Shown piece after piece: positions 1-11,645 of a stretch of DNA of 26,857 nucleotides. The position numbers were made by a program, and so were the translations under genes. Below the pieces are notes generated by a model. The model had not been told where the DNA came from. It worked only from the letters and a program-made list of their open reading frames with translations, and did not search any database. Position 1 is the first letter of the stretch. Each line of letters opens with the position of its first letter. Source of the DNA: JAAZNO01 sp012798275. Lineage in GTDB: Bacteria > Chloroflexota > Anaerolineae > B4-G1 > SLSP01. The stretch lies in assembly GCA_035347995.1 (NCBI GenBank), contig DAOPQD010000041.1:1-26857 (forward strand), written 5' to 3'.

Positions 1-99
1 TTTTACACCGACGACGCCTCGTTCAATCCCAACAATGATGACCGGCTCAATCAGGTACGCTGGGAGTACACTCCGGTCAGGCCGCGATTTCCGCAATGA
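1..99 (+). CDS. C-terminal fragment of an unidentified protein (5' end outside window)
   Basis: Frame 1 is open from the first base and ends at TGA 97-99, giving 32 residues that end in ...VRWEYTPVRPRFPQ. Third codon positions are mostly G or C, as in the real genes nearby. The stop lies 19 bases before the GH3 start, so the two could be co-transcribed. The fragment is too short to assign to a family; the position next to glycosidases makes a carbohydrate-related protein plausible, but that is only inference. Confidence 0.5.
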   Translation, partial: FYTDDASFNPNNDDRLNQVRWEYTPVRPRFPQ

Positions 100-118
100 C
101 GCTTCGAAGGAGAATCGC

Positions 119-2536
119 ATGAACAACATCCAGAACTTGATTTCGCAAATGACGCTTGAAGAGAAGGCCGGGCTGTGTTCCGGGGCGGATTTCTGGCATC
201 TAAAGGGGATCGCACGGCTCGGCGTCCCCTCCATCATGGTGACGGACGGCCCCCATGGGCTGCGGAAACAGGCGGGGGCTGCCGATCACGTCGGGCTGAA
301 CGAGAGCGTGCCGGCCACATGCTTCCCCACCGCGTCCGCGCTGGCGGCGACGTGGAACCGCGACCTGATCCGCCAGGTGGGGATCGCGCTCGGCGAGGAA
401 TGCCGGCAGGAGAAAGTCGGCGTAATTTTGGGGCCGGGCGCTAACATCAAGCGCTCGCCCCTCTGCGGGCGCAACTTCGAGTACTTCTCCGAAGACCCCT
501 ATCTCACTGGCGAGATCGCCAAGAGCCACATCGCCGGCGTGCAAAGCCAGGGCATCGGCACCTCCCTGAAACACTATGCGACCAACAATCAGGAAACCCG
601 CCGGATGACCACCGATTCCATCGTGGATGAACGCGCCCTGCGCGAAATCTACCTCACTGGCTATGAGATCGCCGTCAAAGGTGCTCAGCCCTGGACGGTG
701 ATGTGCGCTTACAACAAGGTCAACGGCGTGTATGCCTGCGAGAACCGCTATTTGATGACGGACATCCTCAAAGAGGAATGGGGCCATCAAGGCCTGGTCG
801 TCACCGATTGGGGCGCGATGGATGAGCGGGTGGACGCCCTCCAGGCTGGTGTGGAGCTCGAAATGCCCGGCGCGCCCAACGGGAACGACGCCAAGATCGT
901 GGCCGCGGTGAAGGCCGGCGTCCTGGACGAAGCGGTCCTGGATCGCGCCGTGGCCCGCATCCTCACCCTCATCTTCAAGGCGGCGGACACTCTGGCGCAG
1001 GACTTCACTTACGATCGCCAGGCGCATCACGAATTAGCGCGCCGCGTCGCCGGGGAAGGCGCGGTCTTGCTCAAGAATGAGGGCCGGCTGTTACCGCTGC
1101 CGGCAGACGCCCGGATCGCCCTGATCGGACGTTTTGCGCGGACGCCGCGCTATCAGGGCGCGGGGAGTTCGCTGATCAACCCCACCCGGCTGGATAACCT
1201 CCACGATGAACTGATTCGCCTTGTCGGCGCGGAGCGGGTCACCTATGCCGCCGGTTACACCGAAAAAGGCGAGGCGGCCGATGAGGCGCTGATCCAGGAA
1301 GCCCTCGCCGCCGCTCGTCAGGCCGACGTGGTGGTCATCTGCGCCGGTCTGACCGACATGTATGAAGTCGAAGGCCTCGACCGTGATCACATGCACTTGC
1401 CGCCCGGCCATGACGCGCTCATCCAGCGGGTGGCCGCCGCGCACGAAAAGGTGGTCGTGGTGTTGAGCAACGGCGCGCCCGTCGAAATGCCGTGGTGTGA
1501 CGCCGTCCCGGCCATTCTGGAAGGCTACCTCGGCGGCCAGGCCGGTGCGGGCGCCCTGGCGGACATCCTCACCGGGCGGGTCAATCCCAGCGGGAAACTG
1601 GCGGAGACCTTCCCCCGCAGTCTCTCCGACGTCCCCGCACAGCCGTATCCCGGCGGCCCCGTCACCGTCGAATACTGCGAGAGCCTCTACGTCGGCTATC
1701 GCTACTACGACGCCGCTCAGCAACCCGTCCTGTTCCCCTTTGGGCACGGGCTGAGTTACACCACCTTTGCCTATCGCGATCTCACCGTGGAGGCGGGCGC
1801 GGATTCCGTCACGGTCACGTTCCGGGTGCGGAACACCGGCGACCGCGCGGGGCAGGAAATCGCGCAGGTGTATGTCCGGGATGTCGCCGCCAGCCACTTC
1901 CGTCCGGATAAAGGGCTCCAGGGCTTCGACAAAATCGCCCTCCAACCCGGCGAGGAAAAGACCGTCACCCTTGAACTTGATCGGCGGGCCTTTGCCTTTT
2001 ACGACGCCGGACGGAAGGAGTGGGTGCTGGAGACGGGCGATTTCGAGATCCTGGTGGGCGCTTCCTCGCGCGATGTTCGCCTCGCCGCAACCGTGTCCCT
2101 CACCTCTGACCAGCGGCCCGCGCCCTACGCCGACAGCGCCGCCCTCGCGCCGTACTTCTCGCCGATTCGCGCGCCCTTCAGCCGGGACGCCTTTGCCGCG
2201 CTCTACGGCCGTCCCCTGCCCGAAAACACGCCGCCGCAAAAGGGCCAGTACACCCTCAACACCCCCATCAGCGAAATGCAAGGCTCATTCGTCGGACGGC
2301 AACTGTTCCACATGATGCAAGATCAAATTCGCAAAATGATGGTGGGCCAGGAAGATACCCCGACCGGAGCGATGATGATGTCCATGGTGCAGGAAATGCC
2401 CCTCCGCAGCATGTTGATGATGGGCGGCACGTTCAATCGTGAGAAACTGGAAGCGCTGCTGGCGATGATCAACGGGCACTTCTTCAGCGGCCTGTGGGCC
2501 TTCCTGCGGGCCAACAAGTCGGCCAGGAAATCCTGA
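119..2536 (+). CDS. Glycoside hydrolase family 3 beta-glucosidase
   Basis: An 805-residue GH3 enzyme that would remove terminal beta-linked glucose from oligosaccharides. No signal peptide is visible, so it should act in the cytoplasm. The start at 119 is chosen because GAAGGAGA (106-113) precedes it and the protein then begins MNNIQNLISQMTLEEKAGL, the usual GH3 N-terminus; an upstream in-frame ATG at 35 would overlap the preceding gene. Domains in order are the (beta/alpha)8 barrel with K151-H152 in LKHYATNNQE and the nucleophile D230 in VVTDWGAMDER, then the alpha/beta sandwich, then a fibronectin-III-like domain (around residues 560-650). A Met-rich C-terminal tail of about 100 residues follows and has no assigned role. 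GH3 is the usual partner of GH94 in sophoro-oligosaccharide loci such as that of Listeria, so sophorose is a candidate substrate. Family assignment is firm; substrate is inferred. Confidence 0.93.
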   Translation: MNNIQNLISQMTLEEKAGLCSGADFWHLKGIARLGVPSIMVTDGPHGLRKQAGAADHVGLNESVPATCFPTASALAATWNRDLIRQVGIALGEECRQEKVGVILGPGANIKRSPLCGRNFEYFSEDPYLTGEIAKSHIAGVQSQGIGTSLKHYATNNQETRRMTTDSIVDERALREIYLTGYEIAVKGAQPWTVMCAYNKVNGVYACENRYLMTDILKEEWGHQGLVVTDWGAMDERVDALQAGVELEMPGAPNGNDAKIVAAVKAGVLDEAVLDRAVARILTLIFKAADTLAQDFTYDRQAHHELARRVAGEGAVLLKNEGRLLPLPADARIALIGRFARTPRYQGAGSSLINPTRLDNLHDELIRLVGAERVTYAAGYTEKGEAADEALIQEALAAARQADVVVICAGLTDMYEVEGLDRDHMHLPPGHDALIQRVAAAHEKVVVVLSNGAPVEMPWCDAVPAILEGYLGGQAGAGALADILTGRVNPSGKLAETFPRSLSDVPAQPYPGGPVTVEYCESLYVGYRYYDAAQQPVLFPFGHGLSYTTFAYRDLTVEAGADSVTVTFRVRNTGDRAGQEIAQVYVRDVAASHFRPDKGLQGFDKIALQPGEEKTVTLELDRRAFAFYDAGRKEWVLETGDFEILVGASSRDVRLAATVSLTSDQRPAPYADSAALAPYFSPIRAPFSRDAFAALYGRPLPENTPPQKGQYTLNTPISEMQGSFVGRQLFHMMQDQIRKMMVGQEDTPTGAMMMSMVQEMPLRSMLMMGGTFNREKLEALLAMINGHFFSGLWAFLRANKSARKS

Positions 2537-2679
2537 CGCTGCTCAAAGGTCGGCTGGAACCAGGCTACCACAAAGAGCGCTAAAATGTGGGTCGTGAGCC
2601 ATGAACCGTGACGCGACGGCCCACCGATTCAGCTGGGGATGGATGAAGTTCAACAAATAATCCGGTAATAAACGGGATT

Positions 2680-2762
2680 TTCCCCCTGGCCCCTCTTCCT
2701 CCACCGGTGGAAGGGGGGAGGAAAAAAGGGGCTTTGCAGGCCGCGCCCGCCTGCAAAGCCCC
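2680..2762. repeat. Palindromic element with a 14-bp perfect stem
   Basis: GGGGCTTTGCAGGC (2728-2741) and its exact reverse complement (2749-2762) enclose a 7-base loop. An imperfect inverted repeat centred on CCACCGGTGG precedes it (about 2690-2720). On the minus strand the 14-bp stem is followed by six T residues, so it would be an intrinsic terminator in that direction; on the plus strand no U tract follows. It may be a REP/MITE-like dispersed element or a terminator. The window shows only one copy, so dispersal cannot be judged. Confidence 0.5.
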
Positions 2763-2791
2763 ACAAAAATCCACTCAGTTCAATTTCCCTC

Positions 2792-2820
2792 TTGACAAAC
2801 ATAGCGACTTATGTTATTCT
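2792..2820 (+). promoter_or_regulatory. Sigma70-type promoter for the GH94 gene
   Basis: A perfect -35 box TTGACA (2792-2797) is separated by 17 bases from TATTCT (2815-2820), which also carries the extended -10 TG (2812-2813). Transcription should start near 2827. This is the clearest promoter in the window and is immediately overlapped downstream by a LacI-type operator. Confidence 0.8.
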
Positions 2821-2826
2821 GTACTT

Positions 2827-2842
2827 AGTGAAACGTTTCACT
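2827..2842. promoter_or_regulatory. LacI-family operator, perfect 16-bp palindrome
   Basis: AGTGAAACGTTTCACT is a perfect palindrome with the central CpG typical of LacI/CcpA/PurR-type operators. It begins at the predicted transcription start, so a bound repressor would block initiation or promoter clearance. The likely ligand is the LacI-family protein at 19017-20009, whose hinge carries the Leu (L54) that intercalates at such a central CpG in this family. Confidence 0.8.
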
Positions 2843-2879
2843 TTTCCGCCAGGACTCGATTACTCACCCGGAGCTCTCA

Positions 2880-5261
2880 ATGGACCGTAAATTTGAAAAC
2901 GTTTATGGCTATTTTTCGCCCGATGGCGCCGAGTACGTCATCAAAACGCCGTACACGCCGCGACCGTGGGGCAACGTCATCAGCAACGGCGATTATGGGC
3001 TGGTGATTTCGCAGACCGGCTCCGGCTACAGCTGGCGCGGGAATGCCGGGCAGAACCGCCTCACGCGCTCGTTCCAGGATTTGGTGCGCGACAACTGGGG
3101 TCAGTATCTCTACATCCGCGACCTGGAAACGCAAACGTATTGGTCGGCGACCTTCAAGCCGGTGATGCGGCCCGCCGAGGAGTTCGCGGTGACGCATGGC
3201 ATCGGCTATTCCCGCTTCACGCAGCGGGTGGCGGACATCCGCAGCGAGCTGACCGTTTTCGTCACCCCCGCGGATCCCGTGGAAGTGCTCCATCTCCGGC
3301 TCACCAACCTCAGCGAGCGCCCGCGGGAGCTGGACGTGACCTCGTATGTGGAATGGCTGCTGGGGTTTGCGCCCGACGAGCACCGCGAATTCCACAAGCT
3401 GTTCATCGAGACCCGTGCTGACCGGGAAAAACACACGCTCTACGCGCGCAAGTACCTGTGGGGCTTCCCCGATGAGCAGGGGCGGCACAACAACAGCAGC
3501 TGGCCCTACACGGCGTTCATGGCGGTGAGTGAGCCGCTCAAATCCTTTGATTGCGACAAGGAGACTTTCCTCGGGCTGTACCGCAACGACGATCGCCCGC
3601 GAGCCATGGAGGAGCCGCAGCTCGCCGGGCGCACCGGCCGATTTGGCGACGCGATCGCCGCTCTGCAGGTGCAGGTGCGCCTGCTCCCCGGCGAGTCTCA
3701 TGACCTGGTGTTCACCCTCGGTGCGGCGGAAGAGGGTCGGGAGGACGCTGACGCCCTCGTCGCCCGCTACACCGACCCACAAAAGAGCGCCGAAGCCCTG
3801 GAGGCCGTCCATGCGTTCTGGGCGCCCTTCATGGAGCGCGAGAAAGTAGAGACCCCCGATGAAGCGCTCAACTTCATGACCAACACCTGGCTGAAATATC
3901 AGGCGATTTCTTGCCGGCTGTGGGGTAAGTCGGCCCTCTATCAGGCCTCCGCCGGCTACGGATTCCGCGACCAGCTGCAGGATAGCCTGATCTTCCTTCC
4001 CAGCGTGCCGGAATACACGCGCAAGCAGCTGTTGCTGCACGCTGCCCAGCAGTTCGTGGAAGGGGACGTGCTGCACTGGTGGTTCTCCATCCGCGGCGGC
4101 GGGCCGCGCACGAATTGCTCGGACGATTTGCTCTGGCTGCCGTTCGTCCTCCAGGCCTACCTCAAGGAGACCGGCGACACGGCCATCCTGGATGAACCCG
4201 TCCCGTATCTGAACGGCGCGTCCGAACCGCTCTACGATCATTGCAAACGCGCCATCGAGCGCGCCTTCTCCCGTTTCTCCCCGCGTGGCGTCCCCTTGAT
4301 GGGCGATCACGACTGGAACGACGGCTTGAACGCCGTCGGCACGCTGCTCAAAGGCGAGAGCTTCTGGGTGGGGGAGTTCCTCTACCTGATTTTGAAGGAC
4401 ATGATCCCGCTGGCCCGGCAACGCGGGGATGCGCGCTTTGCCGAAAAATGCGCCTCGGTGCGCGAGAGCCTGCGCGAGGCGGTGAACCGTCACGGCTGGG
4501 ACGGCGAGTGGTATTTGCAAGCCACCACCGACGCCGGCCTGCCCCTCGGTTCCCATGAGAACGCGGAGGGACAGATCTTCCTGATGCCCAACATCTGGGC
4601 CATCATCAGCGAGATTGCACCGGCGGACCGGGCCCAGCAGGCGCTGGAGGCGGTCACCCGGCATCTGCTGCGGGATTACGGCACGCTGCTCAACTTCCCG
4701 GCGTTTACCCATCCCCGCCCTGACATCGGCTACGTCACCCGCTACGCGCCCGGCCTGCGCGAGAATGGCGGCGTCTACACCCACGCGGCGGTCTGGTCCG
4801 TCTGGGCCTATGCGCTGGCAGGACAGGCGGAGCGCGCCTACGAGGCCTACCGCAAAATCTGCCCGCCCCATCGCAGCGCTGACATCGAGAGGTACAAGGC
4901 CGAACCCTACGTCACGCCCGGCAACATTGATGGGCCGCTCTCCGAGTTCTACGGGCGCGGCGGCTGGACCTGGTACACTGGCTCGGCGCAATGGTTGCAT
5001 CGCGCCGCGACGCAGTGGCTCCTGGGCATTCGGCCGGACGAAGACGGCCTGCACATTGAGCCGGCCATTCCAGCCGCGTGGGACGGCTACAAAGTCACCC
5101 GTCGCTTCCGCAACGCCATCTACGAGATCACGGTGCACAATCCGGCGCACGTCAACCAGGGAGTTCACTCCATGAGCGTGGATGGCCACGTCATCAGTGG
5201 GAATGTCGTCCCCATTTTCGGGGACGGGCAACTCCATCACATTACGGTGTGGATGGGGTAA
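2880..5261 (+). CDS. GH94 glycoside phosphorylase, candidate beta-1,2-oligoglucan phosphorylase
   Basis: A 793-residue cytoplasmic phosphorylase of family GH94 that would cleave a beta-glucoside with phosphate to release glucose 1-phosphate. The N-terminal beta-sandwich carries WGNVISNGDYG, GSGYSW and HGIGYSRF followed by TSYVEWLLG; by eye this resembles the GH94 part of cyclic beta-1,2-glucan synthases and sophoro-oligosaccharide phosphorylases. The (alpha/alpha)6 barrel has DWNDG (D478-G482), the GH94 general-acid motif, plus H635 in GVYTHAA and T700-G701 in WYTGS, which match phosphate-binding positions in the family. It is shorter than typical oligoglucan phosphorylases (about 1,100 residues) and close to cellobiose or laminaribiose phosphorylases (about 800). 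Specificity is therefore open; the GH144 context favours beta-1,2-linked substrates. Expression should be controlled by the upstream operator. Confidence 0.9.
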   Translation: MDRKFENVYGYFSPDGAEYVIKTPYTPRPWGNVISNGDYGLVISQTGSGYSWRGNAGQNRLTRSFQDLVRDNWGQYLYIRDLETQTYWSATFKPVMRPAEEFAVTHGIGYSRFTQRVADIRSELTVFVTPADPVEVLHLRLTNLSERPRELDVTSYVEWLLGFAPDEHREFHKLFIETRADREKHTLYARKYLWGFPDEQGRHNNSSWPYTAFMAVSEPLKSFDCDKETFLGLYRNDDRPRAMEEPQLAGRTGRFGDAIAALQVQVRLLPGESHDLVFTLGAAEEGREDADALVARYTDPQKSAEALEAVHAFWAPFMEREKVETPDEALNFMTNTWLKYQAISCRLWGKSALYQASAGYGFRDQLQDSLIFLPSVPEYTRKQLLLHAAQQFVEGDVLHWWFSIRGGGPRTNCSDDLLWLPFVLQAYLKETGDTAILDEPVPYLNGASEPLYDHCKRAIERAFSRFSPRGVPLMGDHDWNDGLNAVGTLLKGESFWVGEFLYLILKDMIPLARQRGDARFAEKCASVRESLREAVNRHGWDGEWYLQATTDAGLPLGSHENAEGQIFLMPNIWAIISEIAPADRAQQALEAVTRHLLRDYGTLLNFPAFTHPRPDIGYVTRYAPGLRENGGVYTHAAVWSVWAYALAGQAERAYEAYRKICPPHRSADIERYKAEPYVTPGNIDGPLSEFYGRGGWTWYTGSAQWLHRAATQWLLGIRPDEDGLHIEPAIPAAWDGYKVTRRFRNAIYEITVHNPAHVNQGVHSMSVDGHVISGNVVPIFGDGQLHHITVWMG
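2897..2904. promoter_or_regulatory. Possible auxiliary operator core AAACGTTT inside the GH94 start
   Basis: AAACGTTT repeats the central 8 bases of the main operator. The two centres are 66 bases apart, roughly six helical turns, a geometry compatible with looping. The flanks do not extend the palindrome, and the bases also encode E-N-V-Y, so chance is a real alternative. Confidence 0.25.
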
Positions 5262-5381
5262 GGCATTTGTCGTGCAACGCGATTTCAGGAGGTGCTTAGC
5301 GGGTCAGAAGTTCCAGAAATGTCGTCGGTGTTCCCAAAATAACTATCGTTTGCAGCCTGTCCATACGCCTTAAAATCAAGC

Positions 5382-5411
5382 TTGAAAAATCTAATTCTAA
5401 TAATCCATAAT
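5382..5411 (+). promoter_or_regulatory. Weak promoter candidate upstream of the sugar-binding lipoprotein
   Basis: The 167-base GH94-to-lipoprotein gap is AT-rich near its end. TTGAAA (5382-5387) and CATAAT (5406-5411) are 18 bases apart. An alternative is TTGCAG (5350-5355) with TAAAAT (5371-5376), spaced 15. Neither is strong. A short palindrome, TCAAGCTTGA (5376-5385), overlaps the region. The strong ribosome binding site AAAGGAGAAGGAG (about 5416-5428) abuts the start codon. Confidence 0.3.
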
Positions 5412-5428
5412 TCTCAAAGGAGAAGGAG

Positions 5429-6886
<1,458 letters not shown>

Positions 6887-6898
6887 GCCTACGACATT

Positions 6899-6933
6899 CC
6901 AGGGGGACGTTAGCAACTCTAACGCCCCCCTGG
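6899..6933 (+). terminator. Large intercistronic hairpin after the binding-protein gene
   Basis: CCAGGGGGACGTTAG (6899-6913) pairs with CTAACGCCCCCCTGG (6919-6933) around a 5-base loop; 14 of 15 positions pair, with one A-C mismatch. No U tract follows and the next start codon is 19 bases later. It is therefore better read as an attenuating or 3'-end-protecting structure, as between malE and malF in enteric bacteria, than as a full terminator. Confidence 0.6.
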
Positions 6934-6952
6934 GTCAAATAACCGGAAAGCC

Positions 6953-9806
<2,854 letters not shown>

Positions 9807-9817
<11 letters not shown>

Positions 9818-10733
9818 AACGTATCCCACATGGCGATCCCGCCTGAGCCGCTGGGCCACGAAAGAGGGCAACGCCTACGCGCTGTTGACGCCCTACGCGC
9901 TGTTGTTCCTTGTCTTCATCGTGGCGCCGGTGCTGATCGCGTTCCTGCTGTCGTTCACCTTTTTTGACACCATTCAGTTCCCGCGCTGGATTGGGCTGAA
10001 GAACTACATCGTCCTGCTGACCCAGGATGATCTCTTCATGAAGTACGTGCTGCCCAACACGATTGAGTTCGCGGTGCTGGTGGGGCCGGGCGGGTACGCC
10101 CTGGCGTTCCTGCTGGCGTGGATGCTGGCCCAATTGCCGCGCATCCCGCGCACCGTCTTCGCGCTAATCCTCTACTCACCCTCCATGACCTCCGGCGTGG
10201 CGATGACGGTGGTCTGGCGAGCGCTTTTCAGCGGCGACCAGAGCGGCTATCTGAACACGCTGCTGTTACAGCTCAACCTCATCCAACAGCCGGTGCAATG
10301 GTTGCAATCGCCGCAATACCTGATGCCGGTGATGATCATCGTGACGCTGTGGAGCAGCATGGGCATTGGCTTCCTGGCCATGCTGGCGGGGATTTTGGAC
10401 ATCAATCCCGAACTGTATGAGGCGGCAAGCCTCGACGGGATGGGCAGCCGCTGGCAGGAAATCTTCTACATCACTATCCCCTCCATGCGGCCGCAAATGC
10501 TGTTCGGCGCGGTGATGGCGATCGTGGGCACGTTCCAGGCCGGCGCCATCGGCGTGATGCTTTCGGGCAGCAATCCCACCCCGCAGTACGCCGGCCAGCT
10601 GATCGTCAATCACATTGAGGATTACGGCTTCATCCGCTATGAGATGGGCTATGCGGCGGCGATTTCGGTGGCGTTGTTGTTGATGGTGTTGCTGTTCACC
10701 CGCGTGGCGAACCGCCTGTTCCTCTCGGAGTGA
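9807..10733 (+). CDS. Sugar ABC transporter permease, MalF/UgpA type
   Basis: A 308-residue inner-membrane permease with six predicted membrane segments, the first at about residues 28-50 (YALLFLVFIVAPVLIAFLLS). The ATPase-docking EAA loop is EAASLDGMGSRWQEIFYITI, starting at E205. The gene overlaps the preceding 954-residue protein by 11 bases and is followed after 6 bases by its MalG-type partner. The ATG at 9807 has GAGGGA (9791-9796) upstream. It belongs to the CUT1 class, importing di- and oligosaccharides. No cognate ATPase is nearby. Confidence 0.93.
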
Positions 10734-10739
10734 GTGCGC

Positions 10740-11645
10740 ATGAAAAGCCGTTGGTTGCGAAAATATGCCGGTATCCGTAACCGGGGCATCAACCCGCAGG
10801 GATTTCACGTCAGCCAGCTGAAGTTCTATGCGCTGTTGCTGCCGCTGGCGGTGCTCATGTTGCTGCCTATCGTTTTCATCTTCTCGCACGCCTTCAAGCC
10901 CCCCGATGAGCTGTTCGCCTATCCGCCCCGCTTTTTCGTCGCCCATCCGACGTTCAAAAACTTCCAGGACCTCTTCGCGCAGATGTCCACTGCCGGCGTG
11001 CCGGTGAGCCGTTACCTCTTCAACAGCGTCACGATCACGCTGGTCACCGTCGCCGCGTCCATCCTCATCTCCAGCACCGCCGCCTACGCCCTTTCCAAGA
11101 AACGCTTCGGGCTGAAGCAAACCCTCTTCGCCGTCAACACCCTCGCGCTGATGTTCGTCCCCATCGCCGTGATCATCCCGCGCTTCCTGATCATCACCCG
11201 CATGGGGCTGCTGGACACCTTTTGGGTGCACATTCTGCCCACCCTGGCGATGCCCGTCGGCGTCTTCTTGCTCAAACAATTCATTGACGGCGTGCCCGAC
11301 GAGGTCATTGAGGCCGCACAGATTGACGGCGCGAACGACGGTCAGATCTACTGGCGCATCGTCCTGCCGATGATCCAACCCGCCATCGCCACCATCGGCA
11401 TCCTGACGTTCCAGGCGACGTGGAACAACGCCGAGATTTCCACCCTCTACATCAACAACGAGAGCCTGAAGACCTTCGCCTACTACCTGAGCACGCTGAC
11501 GAGCACGGCTTCGGGCGCCAACCTGGTCGCGGGGCAGGGGATGGCGGCCGCGGCCTCACTCATCATGTTCCTGCCCAATTTGATCATCTTCCTGTTCCTG
11601 CAAAGCCAGGTGATGAGCACGATGTCACATTCGGGGTTGAAATGA
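10740..11645 (+). CDS. Sugar ABC transporter permease, MalG/UgpE type
   Basis: A 301-residue permease with six membrane segments and EAA loop EAAQIDGANDGQIYWRIVLP from E191, the MalG-like partner of the gene before it. The ATG at 10740 is preferred over the in-frame GTG at 10734 because GGAG (10727-10730) sits at a proper distance from the ATG and too close to the GTG. The stop overlaps the next start in an ATGA (11642-11645), which indicates translational coupling. The basic N-terminal extension before the first membrane segment (WLRKYAGIRNRG) is about 30 residues. Confidence 0.93.
   Translation: MKSRWLRKYAGIRNRGINPQGFHVSQLKFYALLLPLAVLMLLPIVFIFSHAFKPPDELFAYPPRFFVAHPTFKNFQDLFAQMSTAGVPVSRYLFNSVTITLVTVAASILISSTAAYALSKKRFGLKQTLFAVNTLALMFVPIAVIIPRFLIITRMGLLDTFWVHILPTLAMPVGVFLLKQFIDGVPDEVIEAAQIDGANDGQIYWRIVLPMIQPAIATIGILTFQATWNNAEISTLYINNESLKTFAYYLSTLTSTASGANLVAGQGMAAAASLIMFLPNLIIFLFLQSQVMSTMSHSGLK

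Larger units (their letters stand above)
2537..2879. other. Intergenic region of 343 bases between GH3 and GH94
   Basis: No gene is supported here. Bases 2537-2679 show nothing recognisable. Bases 2680-2762 hold a palindromic element, and 2792-2842 hold a promoter plus LacI-type operator, each listed separately. The final stretch carries CCGGAG (2868-2873) as a modest ribosome binding site for the GH94 start at 2880. Confidence 0.7.

Noticed and set aside
35..118. Upstream in-frame ATG at 35 as the GH3 start
   Set aside because: It would add 28 residues unlike any GH3 N-terminus and overlap the preceding gene tail; the start at 119 has a good ribosome binding site.
2877..5240. Very long open frame on the minus strand opposite GH94 (also opposite GH3, DUF5696-like and GH35 genes)
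   Set aside because: These antisense frames mirror GC-rich codon bias of the plus-strand genes, have low-complexity Arg/Gly/His-rich translations, and show no domain, start context or spacing of real genes.
5376..5385. TCAAGCTTGA as a second LacI operator
   Set aside because: It is a 10-bp palindrome without the AAACGTTT core or central CpG of the 2827-2842 operator, so it is not the same motif.
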